Below, piece by piece: positions 1 to 6,464 of a DNA stretch of 7,299 nucleotides (position 1 is the stretch's first letter; each line of letters opens with the position of its first letter). A program made the position numbers and the translations under genes. Below the pieces are notes generated by a model, which ran no database searches, was not told the DNA's origin, and worked only from the letters and a program-made list of their open reading frames with translations. Source of the stretch: Beijerinckiaceae bacterium (GTDB taxonomy: Bacteria > Pseudomonadota > Alphaproteobacteria > Rhizobiales > Beijerinckiaceae); the NCBI GenBank assembly GCA_947458675.1, contig CANHAW010000097.1:1-7299 (forward strand), read 5' to 3'.

Positions 1-2
1 AA

Positions 3-767
3 CCCGCCGATTGCCTGCATCTTGTTTCAGGCCATGCCGATCTCGGCGAGGCGCTGGAGGGTGTGCAATTCGTCTTCGAATGCGCGCCTGAAAAGCTCGA
101 ACTAAAAAAGCAGATTTTCCTCGAGCTGGAAAAGCATGCGCCCGCAGATGCCGTGCTAGCCTCCAATACTTCCGTCATGCCGATCGGATCGATCGTCGGC
201 GATCTTGCAACGCGCTCGCGCATGCTGGGCACGCATTGGTGGAACCCACCTTTTCTGGTGCCGCTGGTGGAAGTCGTCGGCACGCCGGATACGGATGTGC
301 GGCATATCGAGGCGATGATCGACTTGCTGGCAAAAGCCGGCAAGACGCCTGTGCGGGTGATGAAGGATGTTGCAGGTTTCGTCGGCAATCGTCTGCAGCA
401 TGCGCTCTGGCGCGAAGCTGTTGCGCTGGTGGCTGAAGGCATTTGCGATGCAGAAACCGTCGATATTGTCATCAAGGCGAGTTTCGGTCGACGTCTTGCC
501 GTTCTGGGGCCGCTTGAAAATTCCGATCTGATCGGCACGGAGCTCACGCTCGATATTCACAAGACCATCATCCCGACACTCGATCGCAGCACCGGCCCCA
601 ATCCTTATCTCGACAAGCTCATGGCTGAAGGCAGGCTTGGCGTGAAAAGCGGCGAGGGTTTTAGGCGCTGGACGCCGGAAGAGGTGCAAGATCTGCGCAA
701 GCGCGTTTTCACGCATTTGAAGAAAATGAATGCCAGCGACCGTGAGGAAGATTCCAGCGCGGCGTAA
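3..767 (+). CDS. 3-hydroxyacyl-CoA dehydrogenase family protein (5' partial)
   Basis: The reading frame is open from base 3, so the start codon and roughly the first 60 residues, including the NAD-binding GxGxxG, lie outside the window. The visible part holds the end of the Rossmann domain and the helical C-terminal domain. The family's catalytic residues are all recognisable: Ser in ASNTS (near 171), His in GTHWWNPP (near 234), Glu in PLVEVV (near 270) and Asn in FVGNR (near 387). The family oxidises L-3-hydroxyacyl-CoAs or free 3-hydroxy acids with NAD+ in the cytoplasm; carnitine dehydrogenase and L-gulonate dehydrogenase belong to the same fold. The BKACE gene 55 nt downstream suggests that the product is a 3-keto acid passed to that enzyme, as dehydrocarnitine is in carnitine catabolism. 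The sequence differs clearly from carnitine dehydrogenase as I remember it, so the substrate is unknown. The frame ends in TAA. Confidence 0.88.
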   Translation, partial: PADCLHLVSGHADLGEALEGVQFVFECAPEKLELKKQIFLELEKHAPADAVLASNTSVMPIGSIVGDLATRSRMLGTHWWNPPFLVPLVEVVGTPDTDVRHIEAMIDLLAKAGKTPVRVMKDVAGFVGNRLQHALWREAVALVAEGICDAETVDIVIKASFGRRLAVLGPLENSDLIGTELTLDIHKTIIPTLDRSTGPNPYLDKLMAEGRLGVKSGEGFRRWTPEEVQDLRKRVFTHLKKMNASDREEDSSAA

Positions 768-810
768 TCTATGGTCGGGTCTGCCGGGCTCGTCGTCTGT
801 TTTGATGTCC

Positions 811-816
811 GAGGAA
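811..816 (+). promoter_or_regulatory. Ribosome binding site of the BKACE gene
   Basis: GAGGAA lies 6 nt before the ATG at 823. It selects that start over the in-frame ATGs at 730 (inside the preceding gene) and 805, neither of which has a comparable purine-rich site. Confidence 0.7.
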
Positions 817-822
817 CATGTC

Positions 823-1779
823 ATGTCCGATGCCCCTAAAAAAAGCGACCCGTCGAAGAAGGTCATCATCACTTGCGCGGTGACAGGCGGCATTCACACA
901 CCCACAATGTCGGATGCGCTGCCGATCACCCCCGATCAGATTGCAGAACAGGCGATTGCTGCTGCAGAAGCAGGCGCGGCAATCCTCCATCTGCATGCGC
1001 GCGATCCCAAGGACGGCAAGCCAACGCCGGACCCGAAAGTCTTCATGGAGTTTCTGCCGCGCATTAAGCAGGCAACAGATGCCGTGCTCAACATTACGAC
1101 GGGCGGCGGTCTCAATATGACGGTCGATGAGCGTCTTGCAGCGCCGCTACAGGCCTCGCCGGAAATGTGTTCGCTCAACATGGGCTCGATGAATTTCGCC
1201 ATTCATCCGCTGGCCGATCGCTACAAGAATTGGAAGCACCCGTGGGAGGAGCCCTATCTGCGCGGAACGAAGGATTTCATCTTCCGCAATACATTCGGCG
1301 ATATTGAGCGCATCTATAAAGTGCTCGGCGAAGGACATGGCACGAAATTCGAGCATGAATGCTATGATGTCGGCCATCTCTATAATCTGGCCTATTGCCT
1401 TGATGCCGGCCTGTTCAAGCCGCCGGTTTTTCTGCAGTTAATTTTCGGGATTCTGGGCGGCATTGGCCCCGATCTTGAAAATCTCATGTTCATGAAGCGC
1501 ACCGCCGACAAGCTCTTCGGCAATGATTACAAATGGTCTGTTCTGGCAGCCGGGCGTTTCCAGATGCCTTTTGCAACGCAGGCAGCAATGATGGGCGGCA
1601 ATGTGCGTGTTGGTCTCGAGGATTCGCTTTTCATCGGACGCGGCAAGCTCGCCATGTCCAATGCCGAGCAGGTCGCAAAAATCCGCCGCATTATGGAAGA
1701 GCTTGGTCATGAAATCGCCAGCCCGGCCGAGGCACGCGAAGTGCTTGGTCTGAAGGGCGGCGACAGGGTCAATTTTTAA
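823..1779 (+). CDS. Beta-keto acid cleavage enzyme (BKACE / DUF849, Kce-like)
   Basis: This 318-residue protein belongs to the 3-keto-5-aminohexanoate cleavage enzyme family. These are Zn-dependent TIM-barrel proteins that condense a beta-keto acid with acetyl-CoA and release acetoacetate plus a new acyl-CoA. The family opening VIITCAVTGG is at residues 14-23. The zinc site HLHARD follows at 56-61 (His56, His58), and the third ligand is Glu266 in VRVGLED. Arg262 and Asp267 match the conserved catalytic neighbourhood. ITTGGG (91-96) matches the substrate/CoA-binding strand. It is slightly longer than the shortest family members, with a middle segment (about 130-180) ending in EHECYD that is typical of one BKACE subgroup. 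The gene ends 11 nt before the amidohydrolase start. Substrate specificity varies widely in this family and cannot be read from sequence here. The preceding dehydrogenase is the likely supplier of the keto acid. Confidence 0.92.
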   Translation: MSDAPKKSDPSKKVIITCAVTGGIHTPTMSDALPITPDQIAEQAIAAAEAGAAILHLHARDPKDGKPTPDPKVFMEFLPRIKQATDAVLNITTGGGLNMTVDERLAAPLQASPEMCSLNMGSMNFAIHPLADRYKNWKHPWEEPYLRGTKDFIFRNTFGDIERIYKVLGEGHGTKFEHECYDVGHLYNLAYCLDAGLFKPPVFLQLIFGILGGIGPDLENLMFMKRTADKLFGNDYKWSVLAAGRFQMPFATQAAMMGGNVRVGLEDSLFIGRGKLAMSNAEQVAKIRRIMEELGHEIASPAEAREVLGLKGGDRVNF

Positions 1780-1783
1780 AAGG
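1778..1783 (+). promoter_or_regulatory. Ribosome binding site deciding the amidohydrolase start
   Basis: AAAAGG overlaps the stop codon of the preceding gene. It is 7 nt from the ATG at 1791 but only 1 nt from the ATG at 1785, so 1791 is the better start. The overlap suggests translational coupling. Confidence 0.5.
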
Positions 1784-1790
1784 TATGACG

Positions 1791-2777
1791 ATGGTCATCG
1801 ATCTCTATACGCATCTGGCGCCTCGTTCCTTCCTCGATCGCATGGTCGTTCTTGCGCCCAAGCTCGGCAATATCGTCAATCGGCTCCTTTCAGTAAAACC
1901 GCTGTCAGATCTCGATATACGCTTTCGCGATATGGACAGCGTTCCCGATTACCGGCAGCTCATCAGCCTTCCCAATCCCGCACTTGAAGAGATTGGCGAT
2001 GCGCAGACGGGTCCGGAGCTCGCCCGTCTGGCCAATGATGAAATGGCTGAATTATGCCAGCGCCATCCAGATCGTTTCGTCGGCTTTGCAGCGGCCGTCT
2101 ATCTTGCAGATGTCGATGGCGCCATTCGTGAGGCGCAAAGAGCCGTGACGCAGCTCGGCGCCAAGGGTGTGCTGATTTACAATCATGTTGCTGGTCATCC
2201 GCTGGATGAACCGCAATTTCGACCCTTCTTTTCTGCAATGGCTGAATTGAACCGTCCGATCTGGCTTCATCCCACACGCAATGCATCCATGTCGGATTAT
2301 GCTGCCGAAGAAAAATCGCGTTTTGAAATGTGGTGGTGCTTCGGCTGGCCCTATGACACATCTGTGGCCATGGCACGTCTGGTTTTCGATGGCCTGTTCG
2401 ATCGTCATCCCGATCTGCAAATCATCACCCATCATGCCGGCGGCATGATCCCTTTCTTCGATGGTCGCATCGGGCCGGGCATGGATGTGCTTGGCGCGCG
2501 AACCTCGGATGAGGATTATTCCGGTATTCTGCCGGGATTGAAAAAGCCGCATCTCGACTATTTCAAAATGTTTTATGGCGATACCGCCATGTTTGGCGCC
2601 ACCAATGGCGTCAAATGCGCGCTGGACTTTTTCGGGCCTGAAAAAATTGTCTTTGCGACTGATGCGCCGCTCGGGCCGATTGCAAAAACTTACAAGGGCA
2701 TTGCAGCGATGGATGTGGCTGATGATGTCAAAGCGGCGATCCTGCATGGGAATGCTGCACGGCTTTTGCGGCTCTGA
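1791..2777 (+). CDS. Amidohydrolase-2 family (ACMSD-like) metal-dependent hydrolase or decarboxylase
   Basis: This 328-residue cytoplasmic protein has the TIM-barrel layout of the amidohydrolase-2 (PF04909) group, which includes ACMSD, gamma-resorcylate decarboxylase and 4-oxalomesaconate hydratase. Residues at the expected metal and catalytic positions are His160 in WLHPTR, His214/His215 in IITHHAGG, and Asp291 in FATDAPLG. The N-terminal motif, normally His-x-His, reads DLYTHLAP: Tyr6 sits where the first His is expected and His8 is kept. Decarboxylases of this group are known to vary at this first position. The start at 1791 was chosen from RBS spacing; 1785, two codons upstream, is possible. 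It sits 12 nt before the M24 gene in the same operon. Either C-C (decarboxylase) or C-N/C-O hydrolysis is possible, and sequence alone does not decide. Confidence 0.87.
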   Translation: MVIDLYTHLAPRSFLDRMVVLAPKLGNIVNRLLSVKPLSDLDIRFRDMDSVPDYRQLISLPNPALEEIGDAQTGPELARLANDEMAELCQRHPDRFVGFAAAVYLADVDGAIREAQRAVTQLGAKGVLIYNHVAGHPLDEPQFRPFFSAMAELNRPIWLHPTRNASMSDYAAEEKSRFEMWWCFGWPYDTSVAMARLVFDGLFDRHPDLQIITHHAGGMIPFFDGRIGPGMDVLGARTSDEDYSGILPGLKKPHLDYFKMFYGDTAMFGATNGVKCALDFFGPEKIVFATDAPLGPIAKTYKGIAAMDVADDVKAAILHGNAARLLRL

Positions 2778-2789
2778 GGGGAGGTTGGC

Positions 2790-3977
2790 ATGAACGAGCG
2801 CATCAATACGCCCATATCCATGGCAGAAATGGAACGTCGCTGGAGCGCCATTCGCGCCGCGATGAAAGAGGCAAAAGTCGATGTTCTGATCGCGCAGGCC
2901 AATAATGATTTTGTTGGCGGCTATGTGAAATATCTCACCGATATGCCGGCGACCAACGGCTATCTCTATACAGTCATTTTCCCGCGCGAAGGCGAGATCA
3001 GCGCAGTGGCGCAGGGACCGTTCGGTCAGGATCAGGCTTTTGCCGGTCTCGATGAATCCCCACGCCGCGGTGTGCAGCGTCTTCTGGGCTGCCCCTCTTA
3101 TGCCTCGATTCATTATGCATCGACCTATGATGCAGAATGTGCCCTGAAGGCGCTGGAGAAATATAATGGCGCGCGGATCGGCCTGCTGGCGCCGGGCTCT
3201 CTCTCCTATTCATTTGTCGATTATCTCAAGAAACATTTGTCGCGAGCCGATTTTGTCGATGCCACGGCCATTGTCGATCCGATCAAAGCGACGAAAAGCG
3301 CTGAGGAAATCGAACTCATCCGCCGCATGGCTGCTTTGCAGGATGCCTGCGCGCAGGCTGTGTCGCAAAATCTGCGTCCGGGCTTGCGCGACATGGAGAT
3401 GGTGGAGATTGCGCGCGCCGTCGCTACCTCCATGGGCAGCGAGCAGGGCTGGTATATGGCTGCTTCCGGGCCGGTTGGCACAGCTGCTGTCATGCAGCCG
3501 CCCCATCTCCAGAATCGCGTCATTCGTGAGGGCGATCAATTCTGCATGCTGATCGAAAACAGCGGGCCTGGGGGCTATTATGGCGAGATTGGCCGCACAT
3601 GGGTGCTGGGCAAGGCCTCGCAAGAAATGCAGGATGAATTCGCTTTTGTTCTCGAGGCGCAGAAATTCACCCTCGAGCTTTTGAAGCCGGGCGCCGATCC
3701 AGCCGACATTTTTGCGCGCTATAATGATTTCATGCGCCGCAATGGCCGGCCGCAGGAAAATCGGCTTTATGCTCACGGCCAGGGCTATGACATGGTCGAG
3801 CGTCCGCTCATTCGCCATGACGAGACATTGACGATCGGACCGAACATGCTTTTTGCCGTTCATCCGACCTATGTGACGCAACGCACCTATTCATGGGTCT
3901 GCGACAATTGGCTGATCGACGATGCCGGACATGTCGAGGCCCTGCACAAATTCCCGCAGCGCATCACCGAATTATAG
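2790..3977 (+). CDS. M24 family hydrolase (creatinase / Xaa-Pro peptidase fold), atypical metal site
   Basis: This 395-residue protein has the two-domain arrangement of creatinase and aminopeptidase P. The N-terminal creatinase-like domain spans about 10-160. It is followed by the linker VDPIKATKSAEEIELIRR (162-179) and the pita-bread catalytic domain. The conserved His before the metal region is His239 (PPHL), and HGQGYD (329-334) carries the central His329. The usual metal ligands Asp, Asp, Glu, Glu appear replaced: Glu256 (LIENSG), Glu266 (GEIGRT), His358 (AVHPTY) and Cys371 (WVCDNW), aligned by eye. Creatinase and ectoine hydrolase show that this fold can hydrolyse guanidino or amidine C-N bonds rather than peptides, so a non-peptidase role is reasonable. 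The start has a strong site, GGGGAGG at 2778-2784, 5 nt upstream and just after the preceding stop. There is no signal peptide. The substrate is unknown. Confidence 0.88.
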   Translation: MNERINTPISMAEMERRWSAIRAAMKEAKVDVLIAQANNDFVGGYVKYLTDMPATNGYLYTVIFPREGEISAVAQGPFGQDQAFAGLDESPRRGVQRLLGCPSYASIHYASTYDAECALKALEKYNGARIGLLAPGSLSYSFVDYLKKHLSRADFVDATAIVDPIKATKSAEEIELIRRMAALQDACAQAVSQNLRPGLRDMEMVEIARAVATSMGSEQGWYMAASGPVGTAAVMQPPHLQNRVIREGDQFCMLIENSGPGGYYGEIGRTWVLGKASQEMQDEFAFVLEAQKFTLELLKPGADPADIFARYNDFMRRNGRPQENRLYAHGQGYDMVERPLIRHDETLTIGPNMLFAVHPTYVTQRTYSWVCDNWLIDDAGHVEALHKFPQRITEL

Positions 3978-4102
3978 GGCGCAGACCCGTCTTCAGAAAC
4001 TGGTTCTCGGAGGCACTTGAGGCCTGCTGCCCGCCATGCGTCTTGTGCTTGCCTGCGCGCCGATTTTCATCGATCCTGTCGTTCAATCAAGAAACGGCCT
4101 GC

Positions 4103-4108
4103 GGGAGG
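4103..4108 (+). promoter_or_regulatory. Ribosome binding site of the OCD-family gene
   Basis: GGGAGG is 5 nt before the ATG at 4114. It excludes the longer in-frame start at 4036, whose extra 26 residues do not resemble the family N terminus. The 136-base gap 3978-4113 holds no other gene and no convincing terminator or promoter. Confidence 0.7.
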
Positions 4109-4113
4109 ATGGG

Positions 4114-5220
4114 ATGACGCTGGTTTTGTCGAACGAAGAAATCGGCCGCCTGATCTCGATGGAAGAGGTGATCGACCGGCTCGATCTGACCTATCAGGAT
4201 CTCGGAAATGGTGCGGCGCAAAATCGCCCCCGCAGCGATATCTATGGCCCGTTCCGCGATAATGCCCGCTATGTCTTCAAGACCATGGATGGAATGGCGC
4301 CCCGTTTCGAGGCTGCAGCTATCAGGCTCAATTCGGATACGATCCGCTGGAACTCGACCCCGTCGGGGATACGCAAGGACAAGCAGCCAACAGGCCCCGG
4401 CGGCAAATGGATCGGGCTTGTGCTTCTGTTCAGCATGCGCACCGGCGAGCCATTGGCGATCATTCCCGATGGCATGATCCAAAGCATGCGCGTTGCTGCA
4501 ACCAATGCTTTGGGCGCAAAATATATGGCGCCTGAAAATGTCTCCATTTACGCGCTTATGGGTTCGGGTCAGCAAGCTGCGGCTCAGGCGCGTGCCATGA
4601 TGCATGTGCGCCCCGGCATCAAGGAAATGCGCATTTTCAGCCCCACAGCGGCAAATCGTGAAAAACTTGCGCGGGAGATTGCAGAAGAATTCGGCATTCA
4701 TGCCTTTGCTGCAGACAGCGCTGAGCAGGCGGTGCGCGGGGCTGATCTGGTCGGCTGCGCAACCAATAGCATCACGCCTGTTGTGCGGCTGGAATGGCTG
4801 GAGCCTCATGCCCATGTGACTTGCGTGAAAGAATTGGAGCTGGGGCCGGGCATTCTGGGCCGCAGTGCGCTGGTTGCCGTGCATACGCGTCTTGATCGCC
4901 CGGCCAATTACATTGTCGGAGAGGGCGAAAATCCCATCTACGATCATGATCCGGCGCAGGGCCTGCCTGAAGATGTGGCGAAAACCCGTGTCATGCGGCC
5001 TGAAAATGAGGTCGATCTCACCAAGCAGATCGACATAGGCGAGCTGGCTGTCGGGCGCTTCCAAAAGCCTCCGCGTGGAAGCATGACGACTTTTGTCAAT
5101 ACAATTGGCATGGGTCTGCAATTTGCTGCGATCGGATCTCTCGTCTGGGAGAAAGCCGTCGAGCAGCGCGTCGGGCACGATATTCCGACCGACTGGTTTC
5201 TCGAAGATATGCACCCCTGA
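4114..5220 (+). CDS. Ornithine cyclodeaminase / mu-crystallin family protein
   Basis: This 368-residue cytoplasmic NAD(P)-binding protein is slightly longer than the usual 315-350. Family landmarks are the N-terminal LSNEEIGRLISMEEVI (5-20), YVFK with Lys56 at the substrate-carboxylate position, SMRVAATNALGAKYMA (124-139) with conserved Arg126, and the Rossmann loop GSGQQA (150-155). The C-terminal signature spans about 327-349 (key residues FxNxxGxGLQFAAxG). The usual GxDxPGK loop carrying the catalytic Asp of ornithine cyclodeaminase appears to be missing: after HVTCVK (234-239) the chain runs straight into ELELGPGIL. The family also includes alanine dehydrogenase, ketimine reductase, SbnB and EutC, so cyclodeamination of ornithine should not be assumed. 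It lies 136 nt after the M24 gene and 59 nt before the decarboxylase-like gene. A role in NAD-dependent conversion of an amino or imino acid intermediate is inferred. Confidence 0.87.
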   Translation: MTLVLSNEEIGRLISMEEVIDRLDLTYQDLGNGAAQNRPRSDIYGPFRDNARYVFKTMDGMAPRFEAAAIRLNSDTIRWNSTPSGIRKDKQPTGPGGKWIGLVLLFSMRTGEPLAIIPDGMIQSMRVAATNALGAKYMAPENVSIYALMGSGQQAAAQARAMMHVRPGIKEMRIFSPTAANREKLAREIAEEFGIHAFAADSAEQAVRGADLVGCATNSITPVVRLEWLEPHAHVTCVKELELGPGILGRSALVAVHTRLDRPANYIVGEGENPIYDHDPAQGLPEDVAKTRVMRPENEVDLTKQIDIGELAVGRFQKPPRGSMTTFVNTIGMGLQFAAIGSLVWEKAVEQRVGHDIPTDWFLEDMHP

Positions 5221-5231
5221 AACATCAGGGG
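5214..5231 (+). other. Perfect 7-bp hairpin spanning the OCD-family stop codon
   Basis: CCCCTGA and TCAGGGG form a perfect inverted repeat around an AACA loop. The left arm includes the TGA stop. The short mixed run ATATTTT follows. It could be a weak terminator, an attenuator or an mRNA-processing/stability hairpin between two operon genes. No long T tract is present, so full termination is unlikely. Confidence 0.5.
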
Positions 5232-5279
5232 ATATTTTGATCGGCCGGCGCAGATCGGCTTTGCGAGGGAGGGCATGCA

Positions 5280-6260
5280 ATGGCTGCAACAAAAGAAATC
5301 ACCATCGCGCTTGATCGTTATGACAGGCATTTTCCTTTTTTTGACGGCACGGTGAAGGCGCCGGATGGCTTTAGCTACCGGGCCTTGCAGGTCGGCCAAT
5401 CCGATCATTTGCGCGATGGCACGGATCGCCATGGCCAGATGATCAAGCATCAGGCCTTCGATGTTTCGGAATTTTCCATGTCGACGTTTTTGATGGCGAT
5501 TGACCGTGGCCTGCCTTTGATCGGCATTCCCGTTTTCCCGCGTCGGCTTTTTTCGCAAAGCTGCATGTTTGTGCGCGCTGACAGCGATATAGAGCACCCC
5601 CGCGATCTCATCGGACGTCGTGTTGGATTATCCTCGTTCCAGACAACCTTGTCGCTGCTTGCCAAGGGCGATCTCAAATTCGAATATGGCGTCGAATGGG
5701 AGCGCATCAAATGGCTGATGACCACGGATGAGAAGGTCAAATTCGATCCCAAACCCGGCGTTGTGGTCGATCGTGCGCCCAAAGGCACCGATCTTGGTGC
5801 TTTGCTCGATCGCGGCGAGATTGACGCCATTTTCATGCCGCATCCGCCTGCATCGGTCATGAAAGGAAAAGTGCCGACGCGTCGCCTGTTCAAGGATTCA
5901 AAGGCGGAAGAGCAGCGCTATTTCAACAAATATGGATGGTGGCCGATCATGCATGTGGTGGCCATGCATACCGATCTTGCCAAGGCTGAGCCATCTCTTC
6001 CCCATGCGCTGATGCAGATGTTCGATCAGGCGCATGAGATCAACGATGATTTCTATACCGATCCGAATTGGTCACGCCTGCCGTGGATTCGCTACGCTTA
6101 TGAGGAAAGCCAGAGGGTCTTTTCAAATCCGTGGGTCAATGGGTTCAAGCGCAACAAGGCCAATCTGGAGCAATTCATTCTCTATTCGCACGATCAGGGC
6201 TTGCTCAGCGAAAGATATGCCCCTGAGCGTCTCTTCATCCCCTCGACGCTGGACACCTGA
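5280..6260 (+). CDS. 4,5-dihydroxyphthalate decarboxylase-like protein (PBP-like fold)
   Basis: This 326-residue protein resembles the phthalate-pathway 4,5-dihydroxyphthalate decarboxylase (Pht5-type) and related proteins often labelled ABC substrate-binding proteins. Characteristic segments are FDVSEFSMSTFLMA (60-73), IPVFPRRLFSQSCMFVRA (83-100), the HPRDLIGRRVGL motif (106-117) and YGWWPIMHVVAM (218-229). The C-terminal segment resembles PWVNGF...LEQF...HDQGL. The N terminus, MAATKEITIALDRYDR, begins directly with the first beta strand and has no signal peptide or lipobox. This favours a cytoplasmic enzyme or sensor over a periplasmic binding protein. The start is supported by AGGGAGG at 5266-5272, 7 nt upstream. 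It is the last gene before the strong terminator. No aromatic ring-hydroxylation genes are visible, so phthalate itself is not indicated. Decarboxylation of a pathway intermediate is the working inference. Confidence 0.85.
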   Translation: MAATKEITIALDRYDRHFPFFDGTVKAPDGFSYRALQVGQSDHLRDGTDRHGQMIKHQAFDVSEFSMSTFLMAIDRGLPLIGIPVFPRRLFSQSCMFVRADSDIEHPRDLIGRRVGLSSFQTTLSLLAKGDLKFEYGVEWERIKWLMTTDEKVKFDPKPGVVVDRAPKGTDLGALLDRGEIDAIFMPHPPASVMKGKVPTRRLFKDSKAEEQRYFNKYGWWPIMHVVAMHTDLAKAEPSLPHALMQMFDQAHEINDDFYTDPNWSRLPWIRYAYEESQRVFSNPWVNGFKRNKANLEQFILYSHDQGLLSERYAPERLFIPSTLDT

Positions 6261-6275
6261 CCCGCCGACGGTGAG

Positions 6276-6307
6276 AAAAAAGGTCGCGCCTCGGCGCGGC
6301 CTTTTTT
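6276..6307 (+). terminator. Rho-independent terminator ending the catabolic operon
   Basis: A GC-rich stem (GGTCGCGC / GCGCGGCC, one G-U wobble) with a CTCG loop is flanked by A6 on the left and T6 on the right. It starts 16 nt after the decarboxylase-like stop. The A tract opposite the T tract means it could also act on the other strand. It separates the operon from puuD. Confidence 0.93.
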
Positions 6308-6464
6308 GATTGATTTTCAGCCCATAGCGCCCCCTTGCCCGCAGAGAGGCCGGATCGATCATTTTATTTTTAGGATTTTGGGCAGATATGCGAAAAATCA
6401 AATGTCCCATAATCCAGGGAATGGACTTATGATGGCGGTCTTCGCAGGGCCTCGGGGGTAGGGG
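6308..6464 (+). promoter_or_regulatory. Leader / probable promoter region of puuD
   Basis: This is a 157-base non-coding stretch between the terminator and puuD, with an AT-rich core at about 6361-6420. CATAAT at 6408-6413 could be a -10 box, but no well-spaced -35 box is evident (TTGGGC at 6378-6383 is too far away). A weak dyad, TCCC-N8-GGGA (6405-6420), overlaps it. A promoter must lie here if the terminator works, but its exact position is uncertain. Confidence 0.35.

Noticed and set aside
3..767. Assignment as L-carnitine dehydrogenase
   Set aside because: The motifs around the catalytic His and in the C-terminal domain differ from carnitine dehydrogenase as remembered, and the thioesterase partner is absent.
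730..822. Upstream extension of the BKACE gene overlapping the dehydrogenase
   Set aside because: The extension is unlike family N termini, and GAGGAA at 811-816 fits the ATG at 823.
156..893. 245-codon open frame on the minus strand
   Set aside because: It is antisense to the dehydrogenase and the BKACE start, both clearly coding on the + strand.
2052..3113. 353-codon open frame on the minus strand
   Set aside because: It covers parts of two recognised + strand genes, its composition is unlike a real protein, and it shows no recognisable motif.
4036..4113. Upstream extension of the OCD-family gene
   Set aside because: The 26 extra residues do not match the family N terminus, and the strong ribosome binding site at 4103-4108 serves the ATG at 4114.
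2790..5220. Assignment as eutD/eutC (ectoine degradation)
   Set aside because: Only fold families are shared. The specific sequence features and the other eut/doe genes are not seen, so no symbols were given.
4087..5292. 401-codon open frame on the minus strand
   Set aside because: It lies antisense to the well-supported OCD-family gene, its translation is rich in His, Arg and Cys with no family likeness, and it has no clear ribosome binding site. It is a codon-bias shadow.
5280..6260. Periplasmic ABC substrate-binding protein (NMT1/thiamine-type)
   Set aside because: There is no signal peptide or lipoprotein motif and no transporter partner in view. The motifs fit the dihydroxyphthalate decarboxylase-like group better.
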